Assembly (NCBI GenBank): GCA_003248805.1
Contig: QFQY01000036.1
Location: 1-48,572, forward strand
Source: Chelatococcus sp.
GTDB taxonomy: Bacteria > Pseudomonadota > Alphaproteobacteria > Rhizobiales > Beijerinckiaceae
DNA length: 48,572 nucleotides
Reading direction: 5' to 3'
The notes beneath the pieces are model-generated. The model was not told the origin of the DNA and did no database searches. It saw only the letters and a program-made list of their open reading frames with translations. Below, one piece after another: positions 40,312 to 47,947 of this stretch; the first letter of the stretch is position 1; every line of letters begins with the position of its first letter. Both the position numbers and the translations under genes were made by a program.

Positions 40312-42957
40312 TCAGCCGAGGGCACGTTCCGCGATGTCGGCGACGTCGCGCGAGAGGCTCGGCATGCTCGCCACCATGACCAGGGCTTCCCGCGCATGGG
40401 CCTTGCGACCGGGCTCCAGCATCCGCCAGTTCTTGAACGAGCCCAGCAGGCGGGAGGCCACCTGCGGGTTCGTCCTGTCGAGCGCGATGACGATGTCGGC
40501 GACGAAATCGTAGCCGGTGCCGTCGGGCCGGTTGAACTCGGTCAGGTTGGCCGCGAAGCCTCCGATCAGGGCGCGCACGCGGTTGGGGTTCGTCAGCGAG
40601 AAGGCGGGATGCTGGATCAGCCGCTTGACGCGCTCCAGCGTGCCGGCCTCGGGGATCGCCGCCTGCGCCGCCAGCCATTTGTCGAGCACCAGAGGCTCGT
40701 CCGGATAGGCCTCCGCGAAACGGGCGATCAGGCGCTCGCGCGCCTCGCCCGGCACGAGCGTGATGGACGACAGCGCCGCCAGACGGTCGGTCAGGTTGTC
40801 CGCCGCGTCGAACTGCTCCTGCGCGAGCCGCAGCCCGGCGGAGGGATTGCCGCGCGTGATCAGTCCCAGCGCCTCGTTGCGCAGCGAGCGCGCACCGGCC
40901 GAGACGGAATCGGGGCTGTAGGGGCCGTTGAGCGCGAGGCCGTCGCGCAGGTCCAGCAGCGTCGTGCGCAAGCCCTGGCCGAGCGTCGCCGACAGGCTGT
41001 GATGAGCGACGTGGATGGCGTCCGGATCGACGTCCAGCCCGATCTCCCGGGCGATGTCGGCCGGCGACGGAAGCCTCAGCACCTGCGCGGCGAAGGCGGG
41101 GTCGGCCATGGCCTCGGCCTCGAGGAAGCCGCGAAGCGCCGTGACGAGTTCCTCGCCCGTCGCGCTCAGTTGCCGGATGCTCTGCTGGCCGCTTCCGGCA
41201 GCCACGAGCGCGCGGCTGGCGACGGTCTGGAAGGCCTGCCAGCGGTTGAAGGAATCGCTGTCGGAGGAGAACAGCCGCAGCAGATCGGCGTTGCCGAGAT
41301 CGAGCACGAGACGGGCCGGCGCCGAGAACCCGCGCAGCAGCGAGGGGATCGGCGGTTCCGCCACATCCTCGAACGTCACGGAGAGCGAGGGCTGGTCCAG
41401 CACGATCAGCCCGTCCCCGGCATAGGCGTCCGAGTTCGTGCTGAGAGGCAGGTCGCCCGCCTCGCCGACGAGGCCGAGCGCGATCGGCAGGACGACCGGC
41501 TGCTTCTCGTCCTGGCCCGGCGTCGGCGGCGTCCGCTGGGCGAGTTCGAGCGTGTAGCGCTGGCGCGCGGCGTCGTAGCGGCCGCTCGCCGTGACGGTCG
41601 GCGTTCCCGCCTGCTCGTACCATCGGGCGAAGTGGCCGAGATCGCGGCCGGAGGCTTCGGCGAAGCAGGCGAGGAAGTCCTCGATCGTCGCGGCCGTGCC
41701 GTCGCAGCGCTCGAAATAGAGGTCCATGCCGCGCCGGAAGGCCTCGGCGCCGATCAGCGTCTTGAGCATGCGGATCACCTCCGCGCCCTTCTCGTAGACG
41801 GTCGGCGTGTAGAAGTTGTTGATTTCCTTGTAGGCGCGGGGGCGAACCGGGTGCGCGAGCGGCCCGGCGTCCTCGGAGAACTGCATGGCGCGCAGCGTGC
41901 GCACGTCGGCGATGCGCTTCACCGGCCGGGAGCGCTCGTCGGAGGAGAACTCCTGGTCGCGGAAGACGGTCAGGCCTTCCTTGAGGCAGAGCTGGAACCA
42001 GTCGCGGCAGGTGATGCGGTTGCCGGTCCAGTTGTGGAAGTATTCATGGGCGATGATCGCCTCGATATTGGCGTAGTCTGCGTCGGTCGCGGTCTGCGGA
42101 TCGGCGAGGACGTATTTGTCGTTGAAGATGTTGAGGCCCTTGTTCTCCATCGCGCCCATGTTGAAATCCGACACGGCGACGACGTTGAACACGTCGAGAT
42201 CGTAGTTGCGGCCGAAGACGCGCTCGTCCCAGCGCATGCAGCGCCTGAGCGAGTCCAGCGCCCAGCCGGCCCTGCCGCCGCGGCCGGGCTCGACATGGAC
42301 GGCAATCTCGACCGTGCGGCCGTCGGCCGTGACGTAGTCCTCGCGGACCGTGTCCAGCGCGCCGCCCACCAGCGCGAAGAGATAGGCGGGCTTGGGGTGT
42401 GGGTCGTGCCATACGGCGAAATGGCGGCCGGGGGCCTGCGCCTCGCCCGTGGCGACGAGATTGCCGTTGGAGAGCAAAAGCGGCGCCTCGCCCCGGTCGG
42501 CCTCGAGCCGCACGGTATAGACGGACATCACGTCCGGCCGGTCGAGGAAATAGGTGATCCGCCGGAAGCCGTCGGCCTCGCATTGCGTGCAATAGACCTG
42601 CGACGACCGGTAGAGGCCCATCAGCTTGGTGTTGGCGGACGGGTCGAGCGTGGTCTCGATCGTCAGCGTGAAGGCGCGGCGCGGCGGCGAATGCAGGGTC
42701 AGCGCCTGCGGCGTGGCCGAGTAGGCGCTGTCGGGCAGCGCCCGCCCGTCGAGAAGCAGTCTTCCGAGCGAGAGTTCGTCGCCGTCGAGAACGAGAGGAG
42801 CGTCCGTCCGGCCGGCCGGGTTCGGCCGCAGGCCGAGCAGCGCGCGCACCTTCGTCTGCGTCGGGGCGAGGCTGATGTCCAGGTCGACGGTGTCGATCAG
42901 CCAGTCGGCGGGACGGTAGTCCTCGAGGCGGATCGTCGGAGTGTCTTCGGCACGCAT
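40312..42957 (-). CDS. pepN: Aminopeptidase N (M1 zinc metallopeptidase)
   Basis: An 881-residue cytosolic alanyl-type aminopeptidase. It has the exopeptidase motif GAMEN (about 267-271) and the zinc site HEYFH (His304, Glu305, His308) with the third ligand Glu in WFQLCLKEGLTV (about 327). The start fits (MRAEDTPTIRLEDYRPADWL) and the C-terminal helical ARM-like domain is complete. Length matches proteobacterial PepN of the DUF3458 type. ATG 42957 is the start. It lies upstream of the PleC-like gene on the same strand but is separated from it by 213 bases of regulatory DNA. Confidence 0.96.
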   Translation of the reverse strand: MRAEDTPTIRLEDYRPADWLIDTVDLDISLAPTQTKVRALLGLRPNPAGRTDAPLVLDGDELSLGRLLLDGRALPDSAYSATPQALTLHSPPRRAFTLTIETTLDPSANTKLMGLYRSSQVYCTQCEADGFRRITYFLDRPDVMSVYTVRLEADRGEAPLLLSNGNLVATGEAQAPGRHFAVWHDPHPKPAYLFALVGGALDTVREDYVTADGRTVEIAVHVEPGRGGRAGWALDSLRRCMRWDERVFGRNYDLDVFNVVAVSDFNMGAMENKGLNIFNDKYVLADPQTATDADYANIEAIIAHEYFHNWTGNRITCRDWFQLCLKEGLTVFRDQEFSSDERSRPVKRIADVRTLRAMQFSEDAGPLAHPVRPRAYKEINNFYTPTVYEKGAEVIRMLKTLIGAEAFRRGMDLYFERCDGTAATIEDFLACFAEASGRDLGHFARWYEQAGTPTVTASGRYDAARQRYTLELAQRTPPTPGQDEKQPVVLPIALGLVGEAGDLPLSTNSDAYAGDGLIVLDQPSLSVTFEDVAEPPIPSLLRGFSAPARLVLDLGNADLLRLFSSDSDSFNRWQAFQTVASRALVAAGSGQQSIRQLSATGEELVTALRGFLEAEAMADPAFAAQVLRLPSPADIAREIGLDVDPDAIHVAHHSLSATLGQGLRTTLLDLRDGLALNGPYSPDSVSAGARSLRNEALGLITRGNPSAGLRLAQEQFDAADNLTDRLAALSSITLVPGEARERLIARFAEAYPDEPLVLDKWLAAQAAIPEAGTLERVKRLIQHPAFSLTNPNRVRALIGGFAANLTEFNRPDGTGYDFVADIVIALDRTNPQVASRLLGSFKNWRMLEPGRKAHAREALVMVASMPSLSRDVADIAERALG

Positions 42958-43053
42958 GAAGGCTTTGTTTTTCCGGTTGGAAGTCGTTTTACTTAAACCT
43001 CGCCGCGCGCTTCAGCAAACCGTGCAACCAGCGCGAGATATGGCGCTCGTGAC

Positions 43054-44496
43054 TCACGCCGTCGGCACGGCCGGCTCGGCATGGCTGACCAGTCGGCAGA
43101 CCTGCGGCCTCGCGATTCTCACGGCGCGCTCGATCGCGTCGACGGCCTCATGCACGGCGGCGACGTCCAGCGACGGCTCGACACGGCAGTGATAGTTGAC
43201 GACGAGGCCGTTGGGGGTCTGGCGCACCCGCACGCTGTGGATGTCGTGGATCGGGCCGGCGAGCTTGGCGGCCTCGCCCGCCAGCGCCTTGCCGATGTCC
43301 TCGACGGTCTCCCACGGCGCGTTGTGGCCGGAAGGCTGGCCGGTCTCCATCGGCTCGATATGGGTCTCGACCTCTGTCTCGCCGCCGAACTCGCCGCGGA
43401 TGGCCGCCTCCAGCCGGGTCGCGATCTCATGCGCGTCGCCGAGCGGCAGGCGGGCGTCGACCTCCATATCGAGGCTGACCGAGAGCCGGTCGCCGATGCT
43501 GTGTACCGTGACGTGATGGACCGGGATCTTGAGCTTCAGCGCGATCAGCAGGACACGTTCGAGCGCGGTCTCGTCGTCGACCTGGACGGGCTCGGTCGTC
43601 ACGGTGATCGCCGAGTTGGGCTCGATGCGCGTGAAGGCGGCCTGCACGGCGGCCGTGATCGCGCTGACGCGGTCGAGCGGCAGGGTGCGCGAGACCTTGA
43701 TGCCGATCTCGCCATGGATCTGCCCGCCGCTGGGCCTGACCTTGAGCCCGCTGACGCCGACAACCCCGGGCACGGACAAGGCGACGTTCGTCAGCCGCTC
43801 GCTGACGCCGTCGGGCGCGGCGTCCAGCAGCGTGTCGAGCGTGCGCCGGCCGAGTTTGTAGGCCGAGAGCGCCGTGAAGGCGGCGATCGCGAAGGCGGCG
43901 ACTGTGTCGGCGTTGCCGATGCCGTACCATGAGCCGACGAGGCCGATCAGCACGAGGGTGGAGCCAACGAAATCGGCGGAGAAATGCGTGGCCTCGGCCG
44001 ACAGCGCTTCGCTGCCGGTCTCGCGCGCCACCTTCGTCAGCGAGCGCCAGCGGATCGCGTCGACCGTCATCGACAGCAGCATGACGCCGATGACGATCGG
44101 CGTGACCTCGACCTGCTCGGCGACCCTGTTCCAGAGCCGGTTGCCGGCCTCCCACAGGATGGCCCCGGCGAGGGTGAACAGGATCGCGGTCTCGACCAGC
44201 GCTGCCAGCGCCTCCACCTTGCCATGGCCGTAATGGTGCTGCTCGTCCGCCGGCTTGTCGGAGGCGCGCACCGCGAACCAGGTGAACATCGTGGAGCCGA
44301 CGTCGATCAGCCCCTGCAGGGCGTCGGTCAGCAGGGCCAGCGAGCCGGAGAGAATCGCGCCGACGATCTTCGCGCCGGTCAGAAGCAGGGTCGCCATGAC
44401 CGACAGCACCGCCGCGCGCTGCTTGATCGCCGCGATCTGCGCCTGTGTCGGGCGTGGCGCCCTGGCCGCGCTCGAACTGTCTTGCATTCCCGTCAT
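43054..44496 (-). CDS. Cation diffusion facilitator transporter with extended C-terminus
   Basis: A 480-residue metal/proton antiporter with six membrane segments in residues 28-220, a His-rich loop (EQHHYGHGK, 85-93) and TM5 HFSAD with His171 and Asp175. In TM2 the canonical first ligand position is Gln61 (DALQGLIDVGS; Asp65 is kept), where zinc exporters usually have His and YiiP-type ones Asp, so selectivity is uncertain. The C-terminal 260 residues appear to be three tandem ferredoxin-like (ZT-dimer type) domains at about 223-297, 301-376 and 383-475; most family members have one. AGGACGAGCC precedes ATG 44496. It is divergent from gloA. Confidence 0.9.
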   Translation of the reverse strand: MTGMQDSSSAARAPRPTQAQIAAIKQRAAVLSVMATLLLTGAKIVGAILSGSLALLTDALQGLIDVGSTMFTWFAVRASDKPADEQHHYGHGKVEALAALVETAILFTLAGAILWEAGNRLWNRVAEQVEVTPIVIGVMLLSMTVDAIRWRSLTKVARETGSEALSAEATHFSADFVGSTLVLIGLVGSWYGIGNADTVAAFAIAAFTALSAYKLGRRTLDTLLDAAPDGVSERLTNVALSVPGVVGVSGLKVRPSGGQIHGEIGIKVSRTLPLDRVSAITAAVQAAFTRIEPNSAITVTTEPVQVDDETALERVLLIALKLKIPVHHVTVHSIGDRLSVSLDMEVDARLPLGDAHEIATRLEAAIRGEFGGETEVETHIEPMETGQPSGHNAPWETVEDIGKALAGEAAKLAGPIHDIHSVRVRQTPNGLVVNYHCRVEPSLDVAAVHEAVDAIERAVRIARPQVCRLVSHAEPAVPTA

Positions 44497-44610
44497 GGCT
44501 CGTCCTGATATGCGGCCTGCCCGCGGCCCGCCGGAGCGGCGATGATCTGGCCCGATTTGCCCGGGGGATCAACCCGCTTCCGGCTGCCGTCCCGATGAAG
44601 GATCGACCCG

Positions 44611-45060
44611 ATGCGCTATCTCCACACCATGGTCCGCGTGACCGATCTCGACGCCGCTCTCGATTTCTACGTGAACAAGTTCGGCCTGGTGGAGACGCGC
44701 CGGCTCGAAAACGAGAAGGGCCGCTTCACGCTGGTCTTCCTCGCAGCCTCGGACGATCTCGCGGAGGCGAAGGCCGGCGGTTCCCGTGGCCGCCCGACGC
44801 TGGAACTGACCTATAACTGGGACCCGGAGGTCTATACGGGAGGACGCAATTTCGGCCATCTCGCCTACGAGGTCGACGACATCTACGCGACATGCGACAA
44901 GCGGATGAAGGCGGGCGTGACCATCAATCGCCCTCCGCGCGACGGCAACATGGCGTTCATCCGCTCGCCCGACAACATCTCCATCGAGCTGTTGCAGAAG
45001 GGGGAGCCGAAGCCGCCGGCCGAGCCATGGCTGAGCATGCCCAATACCGGGGTCTGGTGA
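44611..45060 (+). CDS. gloA: Glyoxalase I (lactoylglutathione lyase)
   Basis: A 149-residue vicinal-oxygen-chelate enzyme that converts the methylglyoxal-glutathione hemithioacetal to lactoylglutathione. The four metal ligands expected from E. coli GlxI are His5, Glu65 (TLELTYNWD), His83 (FGHLAYEV) and Glu126 (SIELLQK). The segment NWDPEVYTGGRNFGH is the family signature. The C-terminal 20-residue extension is common in alphaproteobacterial forms. GAAGGA lies upstream of ATG 44611. The bacterial enzyme is often nickel-dependent; urease and a metal transporter nearby also concern divalent metals, but co-regulation is not shown. Confidence 0.95.
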   Translation: MRYLHTMVRVTDLDAALDFYVNKFGLVETRRLENEKGRFTLVFLAASDDLAEAKAGGSRGRPTLELTYNWDPEVYTGGRNFGHLAYEVDDIYATCDKRMKAGVTINRPPRDGNMAFIRSPDNISIELLQKGEPKPPAEPWLSMPNTGVW

Positions 45061-45098
45061 ACCCCGCCTGACGCGGCCGCGGGAAGGATGGAGGAACG

Positions 45099-45992
45099 AT
45101 GACCGGCGTCTTCTGTCTCGGCATCGCGACGCTGGACTATGTCTATAGCGTCGAAACCATGCCGACCCGCGGCGAGAAGTATCGGGCGCGCGATCTCGCC
45201 GTCGTCGGCGGCGGCTGCGCCGGCAATGCATCGGTCGCCGCGGCGAGGCTCGGTGCCGCGGCCTGGCTCGCCACGCGGCTCGGCGACGACGCCGTCGCCG
45301 ACCTGATCCTGGCGGGACTGGTCTCCGAGCAGGTCGAAATTCGCTTCGCGCGCCGCGTCGCCGACACCAAATCCCCGGTTTCGGCGATCATGGTCGACGC
45401 TCGGGGCGAGCGCATGGTGGTGTCCTATTCGGATCCCGCGATGCCGGAGGAGACCGGATGGCTGCCCAGGACGCTGCCGCCGGGCGCCGACGCCGTGCTC
45501 GCCGACACGCGCTGGGGCGAGGGGGCCTTGGCCGTGCTGAAGCTCGCCCGCGCCGCCGGCGTGCCCGGCCTGCTCGACGGCGACCGCAAGCCGCCCCATC
45601 CCGATCTCGTCGCGACCGCGAGCCATGTCGCCTTCAGCGTGCAGGGCTTGCGGGAGCTGTCCGGCGAGGACGATCCGCGCGAGGGCCTCGCCCGCCTCGC
45701 TCGGGAGCATGACACGTGGCTGGCCGTCACGCTCGGGCGAGACGGTGTCCTGTTCCTCGAGGAGGGCCGGATCGTCCATTCTCCGGGCTTCGATGTCCGC
45801 GTGGTCGATACGCTCGGGGCCGGGGATGTCTGGCATGGGGCGTTCGCCGTCGCCTTGGCCGAGGGGGTCGCGGAGCGCGAGGCGGTGCGCTTCGCGTCCG
45901 CGGCCGCGGCGCTCAAATGCACGCGCTTCGGCGGCCGCGCCGGGGCGCCCACCCGAGGGGAGGTCGAAGGTCTGCTGGCCTCGACCGGCTGA
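45099..45992 (+). CDS. PfkB-family carbohydrate kinase
   Basis: A 297-residue ribokinase-fold sugar kinase. The N-terminal glycine motif is VVGGGCAGNASVAAARLGA (35-53) and the C-terminal PfkB signature DTLGAGDVWHGAFAVALAEG has the catalytic base Asp243. Members of this branch (YihV-like) include sulfofructose kinase and adenosine/ribokinase-type enzymes, so the sugar cannot be named. GGAGGAACG precedes ATG 45099. It lies between gloA and the urease operon, 38 bases after gloA, possibly cotranscribed with it. Confidence 0.88.
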   Translation: MTGVFCLGIATLDYVYSVETMPTRGEKYRARDLAVVGGGCAGNASVAAARLGAAAWLATRLGDDAVADLILAGLVSEQVEIRFARRVADTKSPVSAIMVDARGERMVVSYSDPAMPEETGWLPRTLPPGADAVLADTRWGEGALAVLKLARAAGVPGLLDGDRKPPHPDLVATASHVAFSVQGLRELSGEDDPREGLARLAREHDTWLAVTLGRDGVLFLEEGRIVHSPGFDVRVVDTLGAGDVWHGAFAVALAEGVAEREAVRFASAAAALKCTRFGGRAGAPTRGEVEGLLASTG

Positions 45993-46101
45993 ACTGTCTC
46001 GGCGTTCTGCTTGAAATTTAGGCACGCGGCCGCGTTCATCCCCTTGTCGGACGAGCCCCGTCGCGGAAGATTGTGCCGGCTTTCTCAATCCGGGACCCTG
46101 C

Positions 46102-46950
46102 ATGTTCGCGCCGCCAGTGCCGGCCGCCGGTGATCCGCTCCTGCCGGCCTATGTCCGGGCCCATGGCGGCGTCAGGCTGCATGTCGGCCGCGTCGGCGAG
46201 CAGACGCGCCGGCTGCGCGTGGCCGAGAGCGGCGGCTACCGCGCGCGCTTTCCGACTCGCTTCGACGGGGTGGCGGAAGCCGTCCTGATCAACACCGGCG
46301 GGGGCATGGCCGGCGGCGACGCGATGACGGTCGAGGTCGTGGCCGATGCCGGCAGCGACACCGTCGTCGCCACGCAGGCGGCGGAGAAGATCTATCGCAG
46401 CCAGGGCGCCGATACGCGCATCGAGACGCGGCTCGAGGTCGGCGACGGCGCGACCCTCGCCTGGCTCCCGCAGGAGTGCATCCTCTTTTCCGGGGCGCGG
46501 CTCGCGCGCAGCCTCGCCGTCGACCTCGCGGCCGAGGCCCGCCTCGTCGCCTGCGAATCGACCGTTTTCGGGCGCACGGCGATGGGGGAGGCGGTGACGC
46601 GCGGCTCCTTGCGCGAGCGCTGGCGCATCAGGCGGGCCGGCAGGCTCGTCTTCGCCGACGATGTCCTCCTGGAAGGAGCCGTCGCCGACACGCTTGCCCG
46701 CTCCGCCATCGCGGCGGGCGCGCGTGCCAGCGCGACGGTCGTCGCTGTCGAGCCGGCCGTCGCCGCGCGGCTCGAGGCCGTCCGCGCGCTGCTCTCGGAG
46801 GAGCCGGAGGTCGAGGCCGGCGCCGGCATCCTCGGCGAGCTCCTCGTCGCGCGCCTGCTCTCGCCCGACGCCGCCGCCCTGCGTCGTTCGCTCGTCACGC
46901 TGCTCGGGCATCTCACCGGCCGTGCGCTGCCGCGCACATGGTCGATCTGA
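46102..46950 (+). CDS. ureD: Urease accessory protein UreD (UreH)
   Basis: A 282-residue accessory protein that binds the urease apoenzyme and, with UreF and UreG, opens it for nickel insertion. Family segments present: GGVRLHVGRVGEQTRRLRVA (28-50), LINTGGGMAGGDAMTVEVVA (about 66-85), ATQAAEKIYRS, and LPQECILFSGARLARSLAVD (127-146). Length is usual. It starts the urease operon, followed ten bases on by a small unknown gene and then the fused ureAB. The 109-base upstream gap has no clear promoter that I can defend. Confidence 0.95.
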   Translation: MFAPPVPAAGDPLLPAYVRAHGGVRLHVGRVGEQTRRLRVAESGGYRARFPTRFDGVAEAVLINTGGGMAGGDAMTVEVVADAGSDTVVATQAAEKIYRSQGADTRIETRLEVGDGATLAWLPQECILFSGARLARSLAVDLAAEARLVACESTVFGRTAMGEAVTRGSLRERWRIRRAGRLVFADDVLLEGAVADTLARSAIAAGARASATVVAVEPAVAARLEAVRALLSEEPEVEAGAGILGELLVARLLSPDAAALRRSLVTLLGHLTGRALPRTWSI

Positions 46951-46960
46951 GGAGAGGGCG

Positions 46961-47302
46961 ATGTTGGCGATCCAGGGGCTGAAGTGCATTTACGATACCG
47001 GGGCGAGGGGCTGGTCGCTCGAGATCGCCATGGCGGCGGAGAACGAGATCGCGACCCGCCGCTTCGACGTCGACGGACCCGAGGATGCCGAGATGCTGAT
47101 CGAGGCCTTCGAGGACGCCGCCTTCGCACATTTCGACCCCGCGACGGGCGAGATCGTCTTCGCCTACGAGTTCGCCGAACTCGATGAGGACGACGAGGAC
47201 GAGGCGGACGAGGACGAGGACGAAGCCGAATCCGACGAAGACGACGAGGAGTCCGACGACGAGGAGTCCGAGGACGGGGATGAGGACGAGAGGAAGGCCT
47301 GA
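46961..47302 (+). CDS. Acidic-tailed protein of unknown function in the urease operon
   Basis: A 113-residue protein. Residues 1-78 form a compact domain with strands and helices (MLAIQGLKCIYDTGARGWSL at the start, EDAEMLIEAFEDAAFAHFDP, then EIVFAYEFAEL). The last 38 residues are almost entirely Asp, Glu and Ser with one basic terminus, a highly negative tail. A strong GAGGAGAGGGCG site precedes ATG 46961 and its stop overlaps the ureAB start (TGATG at 47300-47304). Its place between ureD and ureAB suggests a role in urease maturation, perhaps nickel buffering or chaperoning, but this is inference. Confidence 0.8.
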   Translation: MLAIQGLKCIYDTGARGWSLEIAMAAENEIATRRFDVDGPEDAEMLIEAFEDAAFAHFDPATGEIVFAYEFAELDEDDEDEADEDEDEAESDEDDEESDDEESEDGDEDERKA

Positions 47303-47922
47303 TGAATCTGACGCCGCGCGAAAAGGACAAGCTGCTCGTCGCCATGGCCGCCATGGTGGCGCGGCGCAGGCTGGAGCGCGGCGTCAAGCTCAACTTCCCG
47401 GAAGCCGTCGCGCTCATCACCGACTTCGTGGTCGAGGGCGCGCGTGACGGCAGGTCCGTCGCCGAGTTGATGGAGGCGGGCGCGCATGTGCTCACCGCCG
47501 ACCAGGTGATGGACGGCATTCCCGAGCTCATCCACGACGTGCAGGTCGAGGCGACCTTCCCGGACGGTACCAAGCTCGTCACGGTGCATGAGCCGATCCG
47601 CGGCTCGCTCGGCGAGTTCAAGCCGGGCGAGATCAGGACGCTGCCGGGCGACCTGATCCTCAACGAGGGCCGCGAGAGCCTCTCCCTCACCGTCTCCAAC
47701 ACCGGCGACCGGCCGATCCAGGTCGGTTCGCACTACCACTTCTTCGAGACCAACCCGGCGCTCGCCTTCGAGCGGGACAGGGCCCGTGGTTTCCGGCTCG
47801 ACATCCCGGCCGGGACGGCGGTGCGCTTCGAGCCCGGCCAGACCCGGGAGGTCAGGCTCGTGGCCCTTGCCGGCAAGCGCGAGGTCTACGGGTTCCGGCA
47901 GGATGTGATGGGCAAGCTCTGA
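47302..47922 (+). CDS. ureAB: Fused urease gamma-beta subunit (UreAB)
   Basis: A 206-residue fusion. Residues 1-100 are the gamma subunit (MNLTPREKDKLLVAMAAMVA, then GVKLNFPEAVALITD, ELIHDVQVEATFPDGTKLVT). Residues 101-206 are the beta subunit (GEIRTLPGDLILNEGRES, SNTGDRPIQVGSHYHFFETN, EVYGFRQDVMGKL). Separate ureA and ureB genes are the rule in most bacteria, while Helicobacter and some alphaproteobacteria have this fusion. It overlaps the preceding gene by one base and lies 25 bases before ureC, so the catalytic trimer is made from one transcript. Confidence 0.95.
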   Translation: MNLTPREKDKLLVAMAAMVARRRLERGVKLNFPEAVALITDFVVEGARDGRSVAELMEAGAHVLTADQVMDGIPELIHDVQVEATFPDGTKLVTVHEPIRGSLGEFKPGEIRTLPGDLILNEGRESLSLTVSNTGDRPIQVGSHYHFFETNPALAFERDRARGFRLDIPAGTAVRFEPGQTREVRLVALAGKREVYGFRQDVMGKL

Positions 47923-47947
47923 GCGCGGCCTGAGGAGGAGACGAGAA

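Noticed and set aside
46018..46040. Sigma-54 promoter before ureD (AGGCACG segment)
   Set aside because: The GG and GC dinucleotides are not 10 bases apart as required, and the TTGC half is missing.
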